A stretch of DNA of 64,000 nt from Xanthostigma xanthostigma (lineage: Eukaryota; Arthropoda; Insecta; Raphidioptera; Raphidiidae): assembly GCA_963575645.1 (NCBI GenBank), contig OY754464.1, positions 46,490,192 through 46,554,191 of the forward strand, given 5' to 3'. The position numbers and the translations under genes are program-made. Below are positions 44,154 through 54,763 of this stretch, one piece after another (the stretch's first letter is position 1; the number at the start of each line of letters is the position of its first letter). Below the pieces are notes generated by a model. That model had not been told where the DNA came from, did no database searches, and saw only the letters and a list, made by a program, of their open reading frames with translations.

Positions 44154-44587
44154 AAATATCGTTTCAATCGATCAATTATTTTTCGAGCAGGATCAATTTC
44201 AAACTCTACTGTGCTTTTCATATTGAGAAATAGTATGTTTACACTCTAAGGTCGTTGTCAAATCAGATTTTTGATAACACTTTCTGGAACCCAGAATTAG
44301 ATTTTCAATTTGTAATTGTAAATTCGATATGATTAATCTCTCGTGTAAAGACATTGAATATTATTAAATTATAATCATATCCTGATGATACCAAAATAAT
44401 AGTTAGCGAAATGTGCGTCGAGAAAAAGTATTTTGTGGTACCTAATACTATAAAAAAAGTTTGGTCACTGTCTTTTTGACAAAACTAATACAAAGACAGT
44501 GTGTGCATAAAATCATAAAATATAAATTCATTCACCGCGCACTATTTTCTCCACATACACTAAAAATAATACCAACTGTTAAATAAG
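44154..44587. other. Non-coding stretch with a Penelope-type fragment
   Basis: 44375-44450 contains 'tcctgatgataccaaaataa' and 'gttagcgaaatgtgcgtcga', the same hairpin word pair as 23336-23560. Confidence 0.4.
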
Positions 44588-44932
44588 AAGAAAACGTCTT
44601 TTCATTTTTTTACTCACATCTGTTAGCAAGTTAACTTATTTCTCTAAACTAGTACTACGCTTGTATCCTTCTTTCCTTAGTCCTACCATTACTTTCGTCA
44701 CGTTTTTTTCCATATTGGAATCACTCCTATCAATCACCGCGTCTAAAAAACGGTCAACTGGGGTAATTTATTGGGATAGAAGAACACGCCTTCTCATTTT
44801 TTTACTGATATTTGTTAGCAAGCTAATTTCTGTCTATCGTTACCGCGTTGTATTCCTTTTCCTAGTCCCTACCATTAGTTTCGTCGCGCTTTTCCATATC
44901 GGAGTCACTCCTACCAACTGCGCCTACATAAG
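44588..44932 (+). repeat. Two diverged ~190 bp tandem copies
   Basis: Copy 1 (44588-44745) and copy 2 (44778-44932) share 'catttttttactcac', 'gttagcaag', 'cctaccattactttcgtcac' and 'ggaatcactcctatcaa', with point differences throughout. No known family. Confidence 0.65.
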
Positions 44933-45544
44933 TTTCACTTAAATTATTTTCTATGGAAATCTAATTTTGTAAATATTTTAACGAATCATAACGACCTACA
45001 CTTTTAAGTTTCAGTGCACTAATACTTGGATTTGCGCGAACTCGGAGTTATGCGGTTACTTTTTTATCCCTTCCGATTCAGTCCTTGATTTGCACTCGAA
45101 GCACTTCGCCCGCATTTCAATGTGTACCCCGTGTTACGCGAATTCGTTTAACGCGATCTTTGTCAATTCCATCTATCGCGTAACTGCTATGTATTACTAT
45201 ATTTAGAAAAAAAAATGTTATGTTTATATTGTGTACACTGTATCGTGCCTACACTACATACATAATATATTTTAAGTTTATTACATACACATGTCTTTTT
45301 AAATCGTGACACGATCAGAACACACCAATATTTACCAAGTCATTAGAGAAGATAACAAAATGCTGTCAGTAATAATACTGTTAGATAATAATATCACGAC
45401 ACGTAGAAAGGTGTGACGTGGAACCTCAATGGACTTCCAATTAAGTACTATCACTACCTAAAACTGGTGTTCTGGCCTGGCTTTGTCCGAGTTGACTTTG
45501 ATTTGGCAGCAGAAACAACGATAATTTTTTTATAAAAAAAAGAT
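44933..45544. other. Non-coding stretch
   Basis: No gene recognised. The minus frame 45441-45659 overlaps the left end of the next element. Confidence 0.35.
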
Positions 45545-46797
45545 CTAGGGTAATTCCGGGGGAGATGGCCTTACGGGAGAGATGGCCAATAGAAAAAAGT
45601 CTAACTAAGAGTAAACAAATGGCACTATTTTCAATATAGTTTGCTTCATTTCCCAACAAGTGTTAGTGGATTTGTGTAAAAAAAAAAGAAAGGAAAGTTG
45701 AGTAATTTGACTTTGATTTTTTAAGACATGTTTGTTATTAATTAAGGGTTTGACATATTAAGTGATCTTAATGGGGTTTTAAAAGTTTTGTTATTTTTTA
45801 GTGCTTTCCTTGTGAGGATAATCATTTTCACGTGTTGTAACCTCAAAATTTATTCAAAAATTTATACGCTGCTTTAATTACCAAATGTAACCATCTCATC
45901 CGGACAATCGGGAGAGATGGCCACATTTTTTCTGGGAGAGATGGCCATAAAATGCAATTTCAGCATTCAAGGCAGCAGGAGTTTCTTCCCTAAATCCAGG
46001 TGCCATTCCGGAACACGCTTTTAGTAAGTACATTGAGTCACCTAATGAAAGAGATATCGGACATACAGATGGTGGACCAATCAGCACCAACAAAAGCACT
46101 GAACAAAGTACCTCCACTGCCTGTAAAACTCAACAAAGTTCGCAAACGAGTCAAGGAAGTAGACATCCTCTTGACGTCTGAAGAACATATTAAAAAACGA
46201 AAAATAAAAGAAAAAGAGAAAGAAGAAAAAGAAGAGAAATTTAGAAAACCAAAGATAATCAAAAAAGAAATTAAGACCGACACATTTAAGCAAAAGAAGA
46301 AACGTAAGGCTATTCGCAGTATCTCAGATAGCAGTTGCGAAGAAACTCTCATGGATTTCAGTGACACCTCAGAAAGTGAAACTTAAGACAGAGAGGGAGA
46401 AAAAAAATAATTGAAGATGGAATTTAGTGCAGTGTTTGTATGTTCTAGCTTCATGAGAATAAGCCAGGTCGAGAACATGTCTTCCAAGTGTGGTAATCAA
46501 AAAAAGAAGGAGTTAAAAGCTCTTAAGTGCAAAGGGAAAGGCAAATAAAGTACTGGCCATCTCTTCCGACCACTATGGCCATCACTCCCGGATACTCCGG
46601 GAGAGATGGCCAATTCTACTTTTTTTCAAAGTTTAAAATTACTTGTTTTTGTTTATTTAAAAGTAATATTTCGTTAATGTTCTGTAAAAATTATAATTAA
46701 AGTTTCGTTTCCCGCAGAATTCAATATTTTATTCATCTTAGTTCCTTCACAATAGCTCTTCAAAGTTAGTAGGGCCATCTCCCCCGGAATTACCCTA
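45545..46797 (+). mobile_element. pogo-like DNA transposon remnant 2 (25 bp perfect TIRs)
   Basis: Ends are exact inverted repeats starting 'tagggtaattccgggggaga' at 45545 and ending with the complement at 46797. TA flanks are again plausible. The TIR core recurs inside as 'gggagagatggcc' at about 45575, 45910, 45935 and 46605. It retains a lysine-rich open frame (46000-46386) and a worn zinc-finger tail (about 46415-46490). Same architecture as 18982-20147 but a different subfamily. Confidence 0.75.
46000..46386 (+). pseudogene. pogo-like transposase C-terminal region, eroded
   Basis: A frame ending in an extremely basic and then acidic tail ('HIKKRKIKEKEKEEKEEK', 'RSISDSSCEETLMDFSDTS'), as seen after the catalytic domain of pogo/jerky-like transposases. 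Just downstream another frame reads 'EDGI', a stop, 'CSVCMF', a stop and 'LHEN'. In related tails tryptophan occupies both stop positions, so the two TAG codons are simply explained by G-to-A changes in TGG. The catalytic domain is absent. The opposite-strand frames 46038-46367 and 46081-46293 are shadows. Confidence 0.55.
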
Positions 46798-46847
46798 CCA
46801 TATATACAGTTCTACAAAATATTAATCATTTAAACAGGGATAGATTT

Positions 46848-48245
46848 CGAGTGTTGTGCTGTTAGTTTAGACAACTAAACACAATTTTAGTGACTATATA
46901 CAGACCTCCGCTGGACAATATAGATATATTTTTAAACTTAATTATATAATGTTTGCTTGGAAACAATATTCAAATGTAATCAGAAAATTATAATTTCTGG
47001 TGATTTTAAAATTAATTTTATGATTGAGGACAATAATGTTAAAACTTTTAAAAATATGTTATTACCGTTCAATTTAAAATTATTAGTTAGTGAGCTAACT
47101 ATAGAATCAGTAGGTGATCATCAACCTGTATTGATAATGTTGCAACAAATGTGGAACCCTTCAAGCAGACGTAATAGATACATATTTATTGGATCATAGA
47201 GCCATTTTATTTTCAATATCCCTACTGAATGACCCCATATATAAGGAGGCTACAAATTTGAGACTGCTTAAAAAAGAAAATTTAGGTTTTTTTTAAATTC
47301 TTATCACAAGAAAATTGGGCTCAAATCTTTAATAGTGATGATGTAAACAAAGTTTACGATAATTTTTTACAAAGGTTTTTAGGGGCATATAATTCATGTA
47401 TTCCAAAATCAAATAAAGTTACAAATAAAATGGACAAAACGTTTAAAGATTGGGTAACCCCTGACTTACTAAAAATGCCTGAACAAAAAATAAGAGTATT
47501 CTTCCAGTTAAAAAATATTAAAATTATCAATTCATTCAACAGTAAAATGTTCTTGTTTGCTGATGACACTGCTGTCATGTGAGGAAAGCGCTTTTAAAAA
47601 GTAGATTGGAAAAATGCATGGTAGCAAATGGTTTACAAACAACAGCCGTAAAGTAAACGACACTAAAACAGAAACAATTAAGCTTGGAAATTACTTCATT
47701 CCACAATTATTAAGCTTAGACATATTCTCATATAATAAAGAATCCGTTAAATTCCTAGTTTATACATAGACAATAATCTCGACTGGAAACAACATATTGA
47801 CTACATTTTGCCTAAGTTAAATAAAGCTAAATTCGTTCTTACTTATTTAAAAAAAATACACTAGTACCGACATTCTGCTCAATGTCTATCACGCATATTT
47901 CCAATCTATTATTCGTTATGGAATAATCTTATGGGGAAATTCGGTATAATGAAAATCATAATAAACACGAATATACAAGAAATAAAAATAATTTAAAAAC
48001 TACTAATTGTACATTAATAGTGACTCATAAAGGTGCCCGCAACTATATTATAAGAATAGGCAACAATATACCTACTGAGATAACTGTTGAACATTCCAAG
48101 CAAAAGTTCGGGAAGAATAAAAAAAAATACTTATTAGCTAAGGGTCACAACAGATTGGACGAGTTTTTATAATTAATTATTTTGTGTTGACGCTATTAAT
48201 GTACATGTGTACCAATGAAATAAAGATCTTTATCTATCTATCTAA
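46848..48245 (+). mobile_element. Non-LTR retrotransposon (jockey/CR1-like) remnant
   Basis: Recognisable pieces in order: endonuclease ('TIYRPPLDNIDIFL', 'KIIISGDFKINF'), linker ('AQIFNSDDVNKVYDNFL', 'WVTPDLLK'), the reverse transcriptase active-site box 'MFLFADDTAVM' at 47548-47580, a post-RT region ('LYIDNNLDWKQHIDYI', 'SIIRYGIILWGNS') and the C-terminus ('GNNIPTEI', 'KGHNRLDEFL'). The tail is 'aataaagatctttatctatc'. Most of the N-terminal RT is deleted between 47515 and 47545, and there are frameshifts and stops. Inactive. Confidence 0.75.
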
Positions 48246-48394
48246 TCAAGACCAACAAATCTACCGTGTATAACACTTTACTAGATCTCTTATACATACT
48301 TATTGTAAGATTATAGACGATCGACAACTAAGGTCATTAGTGTCTGATAAACAAATTACATCAAATTTAAACTACATCAAAAAATATTTATGAG
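48246..48394. repeat. 'gacgatcgacaactaaggtc' tag, copy 1
   Basis: At 48310-48345 'ttatagacgatcgacaacta' and 'aggtcattagtgtctg' recur as variants at 53822 and 54131. The outer words 'agacgat' and 'gtgtct' are roughly inverted. Confidence 0.4.
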
Positions 48395-48462
48395 CGAAGG
48401 TGTGACTCGAACACACGACAGTCTGATCAAAAGATGCTAACCTTCACACCTAACTGTCCCTT
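48395..48462 (-). repeat. tRNA-like sequence, probably SINE-derived
   Basis: On the minus strand a perfect T-arm 'gtgtgttcgagtcacac' (5 bp stem, 7 base loop) follows 'taggtgtgaaggttagcatc' and an anticodon-like loop. The anticodon and acceptor stems do not close, so I read it as a tRNA-derived retroposon or dead tRNA rather than a functional gene. Confidence 0.4.
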
Positions 48463-49250
48463 GTATCTCTTATAGTTTAGTCAGGGATTTCCGACTTGCT
48501 TTACATTTTCACTGACTGCACATTCCCTTTTGTCACTCGACATTCAGCAGGAACGATTTCAAACAGTTGAAGATTTTTTCAATTCGATTCTGGGATCAAC
48601 TGCCACAAACACACAAACTTTTCTTCTTTATATATGTTTGATAGTAACGGATCATACAGATTTGTCAAGTATTGCATATAATGTATTTTTAGAACAGAAT
48701 TGCCAGTTTGTGAAACTCGAGACACTATCAAATATGTGTACCCAAAAAAACATAAAGTACTTACTTTTCAATTGATTACGATCGGGTTTTAGCAGCCACT
48801 GGCTGAACTAACAGTACAATACCTGAGTCAGTGGCTGTCAGATGTCAGAGATAGTCTAACGCTTTTAAGAATATCTGCTAAACTTCGTTGCTACGATCTG
48901 GTATTTATTAAAACCGACATCAACGAGAACGAATCCGCGGGTAAAGACTAGTGCAAGTACAAAAATGGTAATGATGTCACTACGAACCGGCTAGTTTATT
49001 AAGCACTCGAATCTTTTCTATGCGCGGCTACAGTGCATTTTCCAATTTATTAATAGCTGCGGGTGCTCCAACTGGACTGCAGTCACGTCTCAGACGGTGG
49101 GTATATTTTGGATACATGAAGAACTAAATTATTATTATTGTAATCTGTCAGTAGCTGGAGCAAAACAACATGTAATTAACCAAGTATGTTATTATGTACT
49201 AGAACACTGGCCATAGTACGACGTGGTCAGATTTATACGGAAAAAATCCG
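48463..49250. other. Non-coding stretch with LINE ends
   Basis: 'aacgagaacgaatccgcggg' and 'taaagactagtgcaagt' near 48922-48958 form a LINE terminal fragment. The 81-codon frame 48530-48775 has no domain. Confidence 0.4.
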
Positions 49251-50090
49251 GCCATTTGGACGACGGGACCATTCCAACTCCAAAAATACAGATATATTAG
49301 ATAAAATCAAGTTCTGTTAACGTTTGCGATGCCGCGGGTAATTACTAGTAAAAAAATATTGACATTTTCAAGAACGAATTTTGACCCAAATTAGTAGGTG
49401 CTCTCCACCTGTGGTTGTAAAATTATATACGCGTATTTACGTTAGAACGATCTTGAAATTTACACAACTACTCAACGCAAAAATATGGTCTGACACAATT
49501 GATCGGACAATTAATATCCCCAGCGAGCAAAGGAGCGAACAGCAAAACAGGCACATGTTTTGCACAAAATACCGGCGCTCTAGAGCTTGATAAACGCAAT
49601 TTCTTGCATATCACAACATCGGAATTTATCTTTAGCATCACAATAGCACGAGACTCCCACGGGGCAATGTTTATTTCTTTACAATGACTAACATTTAAAT
49701 GCATTGCACAAATGCGGAAGGTAAAATCTAACCATGCGACATTTTTAGACGTATTAAAGAACAACAATTCATTATTGTTATGTTCTCAAACAACGGGTCT
49801 GCGACGCATTTTACCATTCCAACTCCTTAAGTGGAGAATGGTTCTAATTTAAGTCAAAATTTACTTGGCACAATTTTTAGTATGAGGTCCCCCGAGTTCA
49901 AAAATCATGTTTTGAAAAAGTATGTGCACCTGTTTGTGAACACGATACAAGTCAAACGGATAAGCGGATTGAAACCAAATTTTGGGAGGATGTTTGATAT
50001 GCAAATATGAAGAGCCCTATTGTATTTGAAGAAAATTGGCGTATGCGTAGAAGATATATATTTCAAACGTTGATTTTTGGAGTTCCGTAC
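49251..50090 (+). repeat. Dispersed 'accattccaac' / 'gcatgcgc' repeats
   Basis: 'gggaccattccaactccaaa' at 49266 and 'taccattccaactccttaag' at 49810 begin two related blocks. The second runs through 'gaggtcccccgagttcaaaa', 'tttgggaggatgtttgatat' and 'gaagagccctattg' to 'tggcgtatgcgtagaag', matching 60371-60660. 'gatgccgcgggtaattacta' at about 49328 is a LINE end. Frames at 49381-49767 are not credible. Confidence 0.55.
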
Positions 50091-50245
50091 CTCAAAAGGA
50101 AAAAAGGAATCCTTATAGGATCACTTCCTTGTCCGTCCGTCTTCTCAGAAGTGCGTGGAGGTATCAAGTTGAAATTATTATCAAATATTCAGTTCTACCA
50201 TGATGATGTAATACTGCTATTGGCTGAGTTGTTCGAATAAAATTG
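50077..50245 (+). repeat. 'gttccgtacctcaaaagg' repeat fragment
   Basis: 'ggagttccgtacctcaaaag', 'cttataggatcacttcctt' and 'gtgcgtggaggtatcaagtt' are successive words of a common lepidopteran dispersed repeat. The 77-codon frame 50007-50240 is a by-product. Confidence 0.6.
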
Positions 50246-51761
50246 CGTAATAAAAAATAAAGTTATTGTTTGAAAAGAAAAATAAGAAAACAGGAAATCA
50301 CGATTGCCTTCTCTCTAATCCTTATCACGTAGGTATGTAAAATTACTGTACACTAACAGTGTAAAAACGGTGGACATTTTACGAATGACCCCCTATTAAC
50401 CATCAACAGTTAGATAATGATAATGACCTCTGTTATCGAGCGACCATGATTAACGAAGTTTAAGAAACGCTGGCGTAATGTTGGGAGAAATTAAACGTAA
50501 GTACAAAACTAAAAAGTGACTCCCACATTTATCCGTAATGCAAAAGTTCAACGACTGACAATACATACATATATAATATTAAATTATCTTCTATATACCT
50601 ATATAGTCGTGATACTTCTGAAATACATTTGGAATGAACCAGCCTTGCACTTTACATAAAATCGCACACAAAAACAGAATATCACGTTTTCACTTTCACA
50701 CGGAACCGCGAGAACAAAGAGCAATAATGCACTCCATTTGCGTTGCAAAACAAGTTAGACAAATGGCGTCCGCTCTTTGCAAACGAAGAGCTTTAAACTA
50801 TAGCCTGTACCCGCGGCAGTGTTTTCATTAATGACAGTTTCGACAGAAATCTTATCGTAAATCGATCGTAGCCGGATAAAAAGTATTCAAGTTTGGGTAC
50901 CACATCGCTTCAATTCGGGTATCAGTATTTTTGTTACGATAATTTCGGGATTGCATATAACTGTCCTGATCTTGGAATCGGGAACAATTAAAGATTATTT
51001 TTATTTACTGGTATTTTTTTACTGGTCATTATTTATGCCGAACTAGACGGGGTATCCCGGAAGGACTCTGCCAATCGTCGAAGGTGTATCATTTTAAGCA
51101 AAAAAAAAAAAAAAAGAAAACCAATGCAGATTCAATTCGGAAACGTTTTCCATGTGTCGTGTCTAGGTTTGCCAGGTGTCCGGCTTATGGACTCTGCACT
51201 TTTAGTTATAGACTTTTTGAAATTGTTATTTTTTAATAAAGATCTTTTCGTTTTTATCCTAAAGAATGAATATACTTTTGATTTGGTTAACGAAAACTTT
51301 TAGTTTTTTTATTTTGTTAAAAGAGAGGTAGGTATATTTGTTTGTTTGTTTTTTTTTTTTTTATTTAACTACTACTTAATAGTCTACATTTTTCACTTCA
51401 TCAATATTCAATATCATAGGTACAAATACCTACAATAATGATGATAAGTATAGGTAGGACTGTTTGTTGAATGTTGTTAATTTTGTAACAAAACAGTGAT
51501 TCACTATTAAATAATAATTAATAAACAACTTTAACACGAACCTAACAGTTTTTTTTTTATCATAAATGTAATACAGCGCCGAGTCCGGCTATTGTATTTT
51601 AGGGTCTGGTAAACCTAGTCGTGTCCGAAAATTTAAAAGTTCAGCGATACTATTAATTAAATACCATTGATCTAAATTCTAAACGGATCAAGATTCAAGA
51701 AAAAAAAGTAAACAAAAGTGTTCAACTGAACGAGTGTAACGATTTCGCACACGAGCAGTAA
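50246..51761. other. Non-coding stretch
   Basis: No gene recognised. 'gtctaggtttgccaggtgtc' (51169) and 'ggtctggtaaacctagtcg' (51603) face each other and may bound a 450 bp MITE. An A run is at 51101-51115. Confidence 0.35.
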
Positions 51762-52547
51762 GGCCCGGTTTCTTCACGAAATACTTAACCACCGGTTATC
51801 TGCCTTCCAGATACATTTATCTACAAGAATGGTTTTCTTCACAAAATATGATCTATAGGATAGCAAATCGTATAATCTTTTATAACCTCCTTGATTCTCA
51901 ATTTGTCAACGTTGCAAAAGCCTTTAATCGGCTAGCTTCAAGTTGTAGTTTGACAGCGATTTTGGCGCGGTAGGAAGATTATTTTGAACATGGATGAATT
52001 TATTTCTAATCATATTTTTTGTGGAAAGATTTTAATTTTTTTATTATATTAATTATTTTTTGTGAAGTAGAGATTTCTATTTAATTTATTATTTTTTGTT
52101 TTATAGAGAGATTTTCATTTATTTTATTATTTTTTGTTTTGTACAGAGGTTTTTATCACATTATTTATTTTATTATAATTTTTTTTATATCTTTGATTAA
52201 CGTCTGAATAGAACTCTTCAAATTAATAAAATATTTTTATATTATTTTTGTCAATATAGGTATGGTCTGAAAAAAAAAAATGGTCGACAATTTTATTTAT
52301 TTGAATATTTTTTTTTGTTTTGTGGAGAGAGGCGTTTCGCATCCGTGATACGGTATGACTTCGTTCGTATAACGTATAACCCCATCAAACGAGTCGAACT
52401 GACTCCATGTCAGTTCGACTCGTTAGATGCGGTTATGGATACGACAGATGCGAGTAACAAAATGAATTTGTAAGTAACGATTCGTTGCTTCGAGTCAGAC
52501 GATGTACCCGTTACTCAGTAACGAATACATACGGTTTGTTACAGCTC

Positions 52548-52960
52548 TAACAGATATTGAGAAGTTTGACCTATATATGTAGCATTACAATTGTTGCAAT
52601 CAATTTTATAGACTAATTCCGAGTTTTGTAATTTTTCAGTTTGTCTTTGAGTTTAGAAAAAAAGTTTTTATATATAGAATTATGATTTTTGCAAGATATT
52701 TGAATGTTTTCTGATCTAAAAATGCATTTTATCTTCTCTGATAACAAGGGAATGAATGGAATTGAGAAAAATGTACAAATTTCATTGGTATTGTTGTTAT
52801 TATTATTTGTGTTTCTACTATTGTTATTGGTTGTAATTTTGTGAAAGATTTTATTGATTAATGAAGATGGATAATTATATTTGACTAAAAATTGTTTTAT
52901 AATTTTAAGATTTTTGTGATGGAATTGTGGACTAGAAATATGTGTTGATCTGTAGATGAG
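52548..52960 (-). pseudogene. Penelope-like element fragment (RT end and GIY-YIG start)
   Basis: The minus strand reads 'HISSPQFHHKNLKIIKQF', 'NYPSSLINKIFHKITTNNN', 'FSIPFIPLLSEKIKCIF' and 'NFFSKLKDKLKNYK', then after a one-base shift 'ELVYKIDCNNCNATYIGQTS'. The last segment is the start of the GIY-YIG endonuclease with its paired cysteines, as in Penelope-like retroelements. The frame stops soon after, so this is a fragment. Confidence 0.7.
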
Positions 52961-53035
52961 GTTTTTTATTACATTGAGTTTATATTGGAACGGACTATCA
53001 GAAACAAAGTTCAGATATCGTCCAGAATGTGTAGG

Positions 53036-53205
53036 CTACAGATCAACACATATTTCTAGTCCACAATTCCATAACAAAAATCTTAAAATTATAAAACAAT
53101 TTCTAGTCAACAATAATTATCCATCATCATTAATCAATAAAATCTTTCACAAAATTACAACCAATAACAATAGTAGAAACACAAATAATAATAACAACAA
53201 TTTTT
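53036..53205 (+). pseudogene. Second Penelope fragment, inverted relative to the first
   Basis: The plus frame contains 'THISSPQFHNKNLKIIKQF' and 'SSLINKIFHKITTNNNSR', nearly the same as the minus-strand fragment at 52785-52955. About 75 bases separate the two starts. The remainder of the frame (to 53411) has no Penelope similarity that I can see. Confidence 0.65.
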
Positions 53206-53572
53206 CGATTAGGCCTTTCACGAAAAGTGTATGGACGTCTAATATTATTTTCTTCCCCATCACTGCTTGTATCCGAAAATACATTAATGTCAAACAGAGC
53301 GTTCCTCTTGCAGTTATTATAGTGGCTGTGTTCTCTAACCTCTGTGACCACTTTGACAACACCCGAGATAAGAATAAACTTTTGACAGATGCGGCGCATG
53401 CGCAGAGATAGTTATGAGATGCGCGCACGTACCTGGCAGATATCTGGTACTTGGACCACCAGCTAAAGTTATCTGGCAGGTAGGAAGTTTTTAGTTGTGA
53501 AGAAAACCGAATTTGTTGGTTATCTTCCAGGTGCCTCTACCTAGCAGATAACCAAGAGTGAAGAAACCGGCC

Positions 53573-54300
53573 ATAAGTCAAGTCGAGCGCGCGTCTACCG
53601 TCTACGTAATATTGGATAGCGGAGCGAAGCGGCCTGGTCGCCGTGGGGCGCTGCACATAAACAACTTTCCTATCCAAGCGATGAGATCATCGCAGAGTCA
53701 GAGATGTAATACAAGTCATACACAACAAGCAGATAGATTGAACTCTAGCTAACTGGAAAAACGATTCTGTGGACGCTATATCTTCATCTTTTCTTTATAT
53801 ACCTATAGTAAAAATTGTAGATTATAGATGCTCGACAACCGAGGTCATTATATTTATATCAGGTACCTACAAACGTAAATTAAATATCAATACTAAAAAT
53901 TTTCGGAAACTTTCAGAAACATAAATGTATCAGGTAATGATTTAATTTCTTTATTTTTGAGACCTTGAAAGCCTATAGACTAAATTTATTTATCTCTTTG
54001 GTTTAATACCTGTAGGTATATAAAAGGTGTGGACTACTGTAGTTTTTGTCAGTAAGTGCCAAGTGGATCTCTGTATGTGGTTCTGAACAGTTCTAGTAGT
54101 ATTATACTTGCTTTCATTTTTAGTTGTGAGAGATTATAGACGCTAGATAGCTGGTCATCAGCGTCTATTTTTAATTGTGAATTAAAGGTATGTGTTTATA
54201 TATCATTATATTTTCATTTCAAAATGTCATATATCAATCAAATAGTAACGTAGTCTATAATTGTAACTTTTTAACTAAGTAATTTTAAATGTATCGTTTA
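53573..54300. repeat. Unassigned stretch with two 'gacgct' tags
   Basis: 53822-53850 ('gattatagatgctcgacaac', 'gaggtcatta') and 54131-54165 ('gattatagacgctagatagc', 'tcatcagcgtct') are variants of the tag at 48310. No gene. Confidence 0.4.
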
Positions 54301-54308
54301 TATATGAC

Positions 54309-54763
54309 GCACTGTGTAAACTGCTGACCAGACAGTAGACAGCTACTCGGCTTGTCTACTCGTACGCCAGTAGCTCGGCTCGCCTTTGCTGTCTACACGA
54401 TACGAGTAGCTGCTGTCCAGTCTTGCGAGTTGCCACGATGTCGAGTGAACGTGTTATAAAAAAACGGTGATACGCTCTATGACAACAATACGCAGGCGCA
54501 GCACAAAACACGGGTTCCGCTCAGTAAACTATCCCGCTCGCACTGCCGAACGCGTCCAAACGATGCGAGCGACGGCCGAGCTGCTGTCATGTACGAGTTG
54601 CTGGCGGGCGAGCATGCGAGTGAAAACAAAAAACGTTGAAGTAACTCGAATGCGAGCTACTGTCTAACTCGCACGTGCGAGTTACTCGTAAGTGACGTCC
54701 AATCAGTGCGAGTTACTGCAGTGCAGCTACTCGGCAGGCTGACTCGTACGCACTGTGTAAACT
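54309..54763. mobile_element. Element bounded by direct 'cgcactgtgtaaact' repeats
   Basis: The 15-base word is present identically at 54309-54323 and 54749-54763 in the same direction. Between them are many copies of 'gagtagct', 'gcgagttact' and 'ctcgcac'. Right-end wording 'gtaaactagccatta' looks like a MITE terminus, but its inverted partner is not visible at the left. Confidence 0.45.

Larger units (their letters stand above)
51762..53572. mobile_element. 1.8 kb element with 'ggcccggtttcttcac' ends
   Basis: Ends 'ggcccggtttcttcac' and 'gtgaagaaaccggcc' are inverted, with 'taa' close to both. Subterminal words such as 'ggttatctgc' and 'ttttcttcac' recur near both ends. No transposase of its own is visible. 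The interior is occupied by two Penelope fragments in head-to-head orientation. Confidence 0.6.

Noticed and set aside
46038..46367. Phe/Ser-rich minus frames at 46038-46367 and 46081-46293
   Set aside because: Antisense shadow of the lysine/glutamate-rich transposase tail.
47354..47578. 74-codon minus frame
   Set aside because: It lies opposite the LINE RT box; the plus strand carries the recognisable FADD motif.
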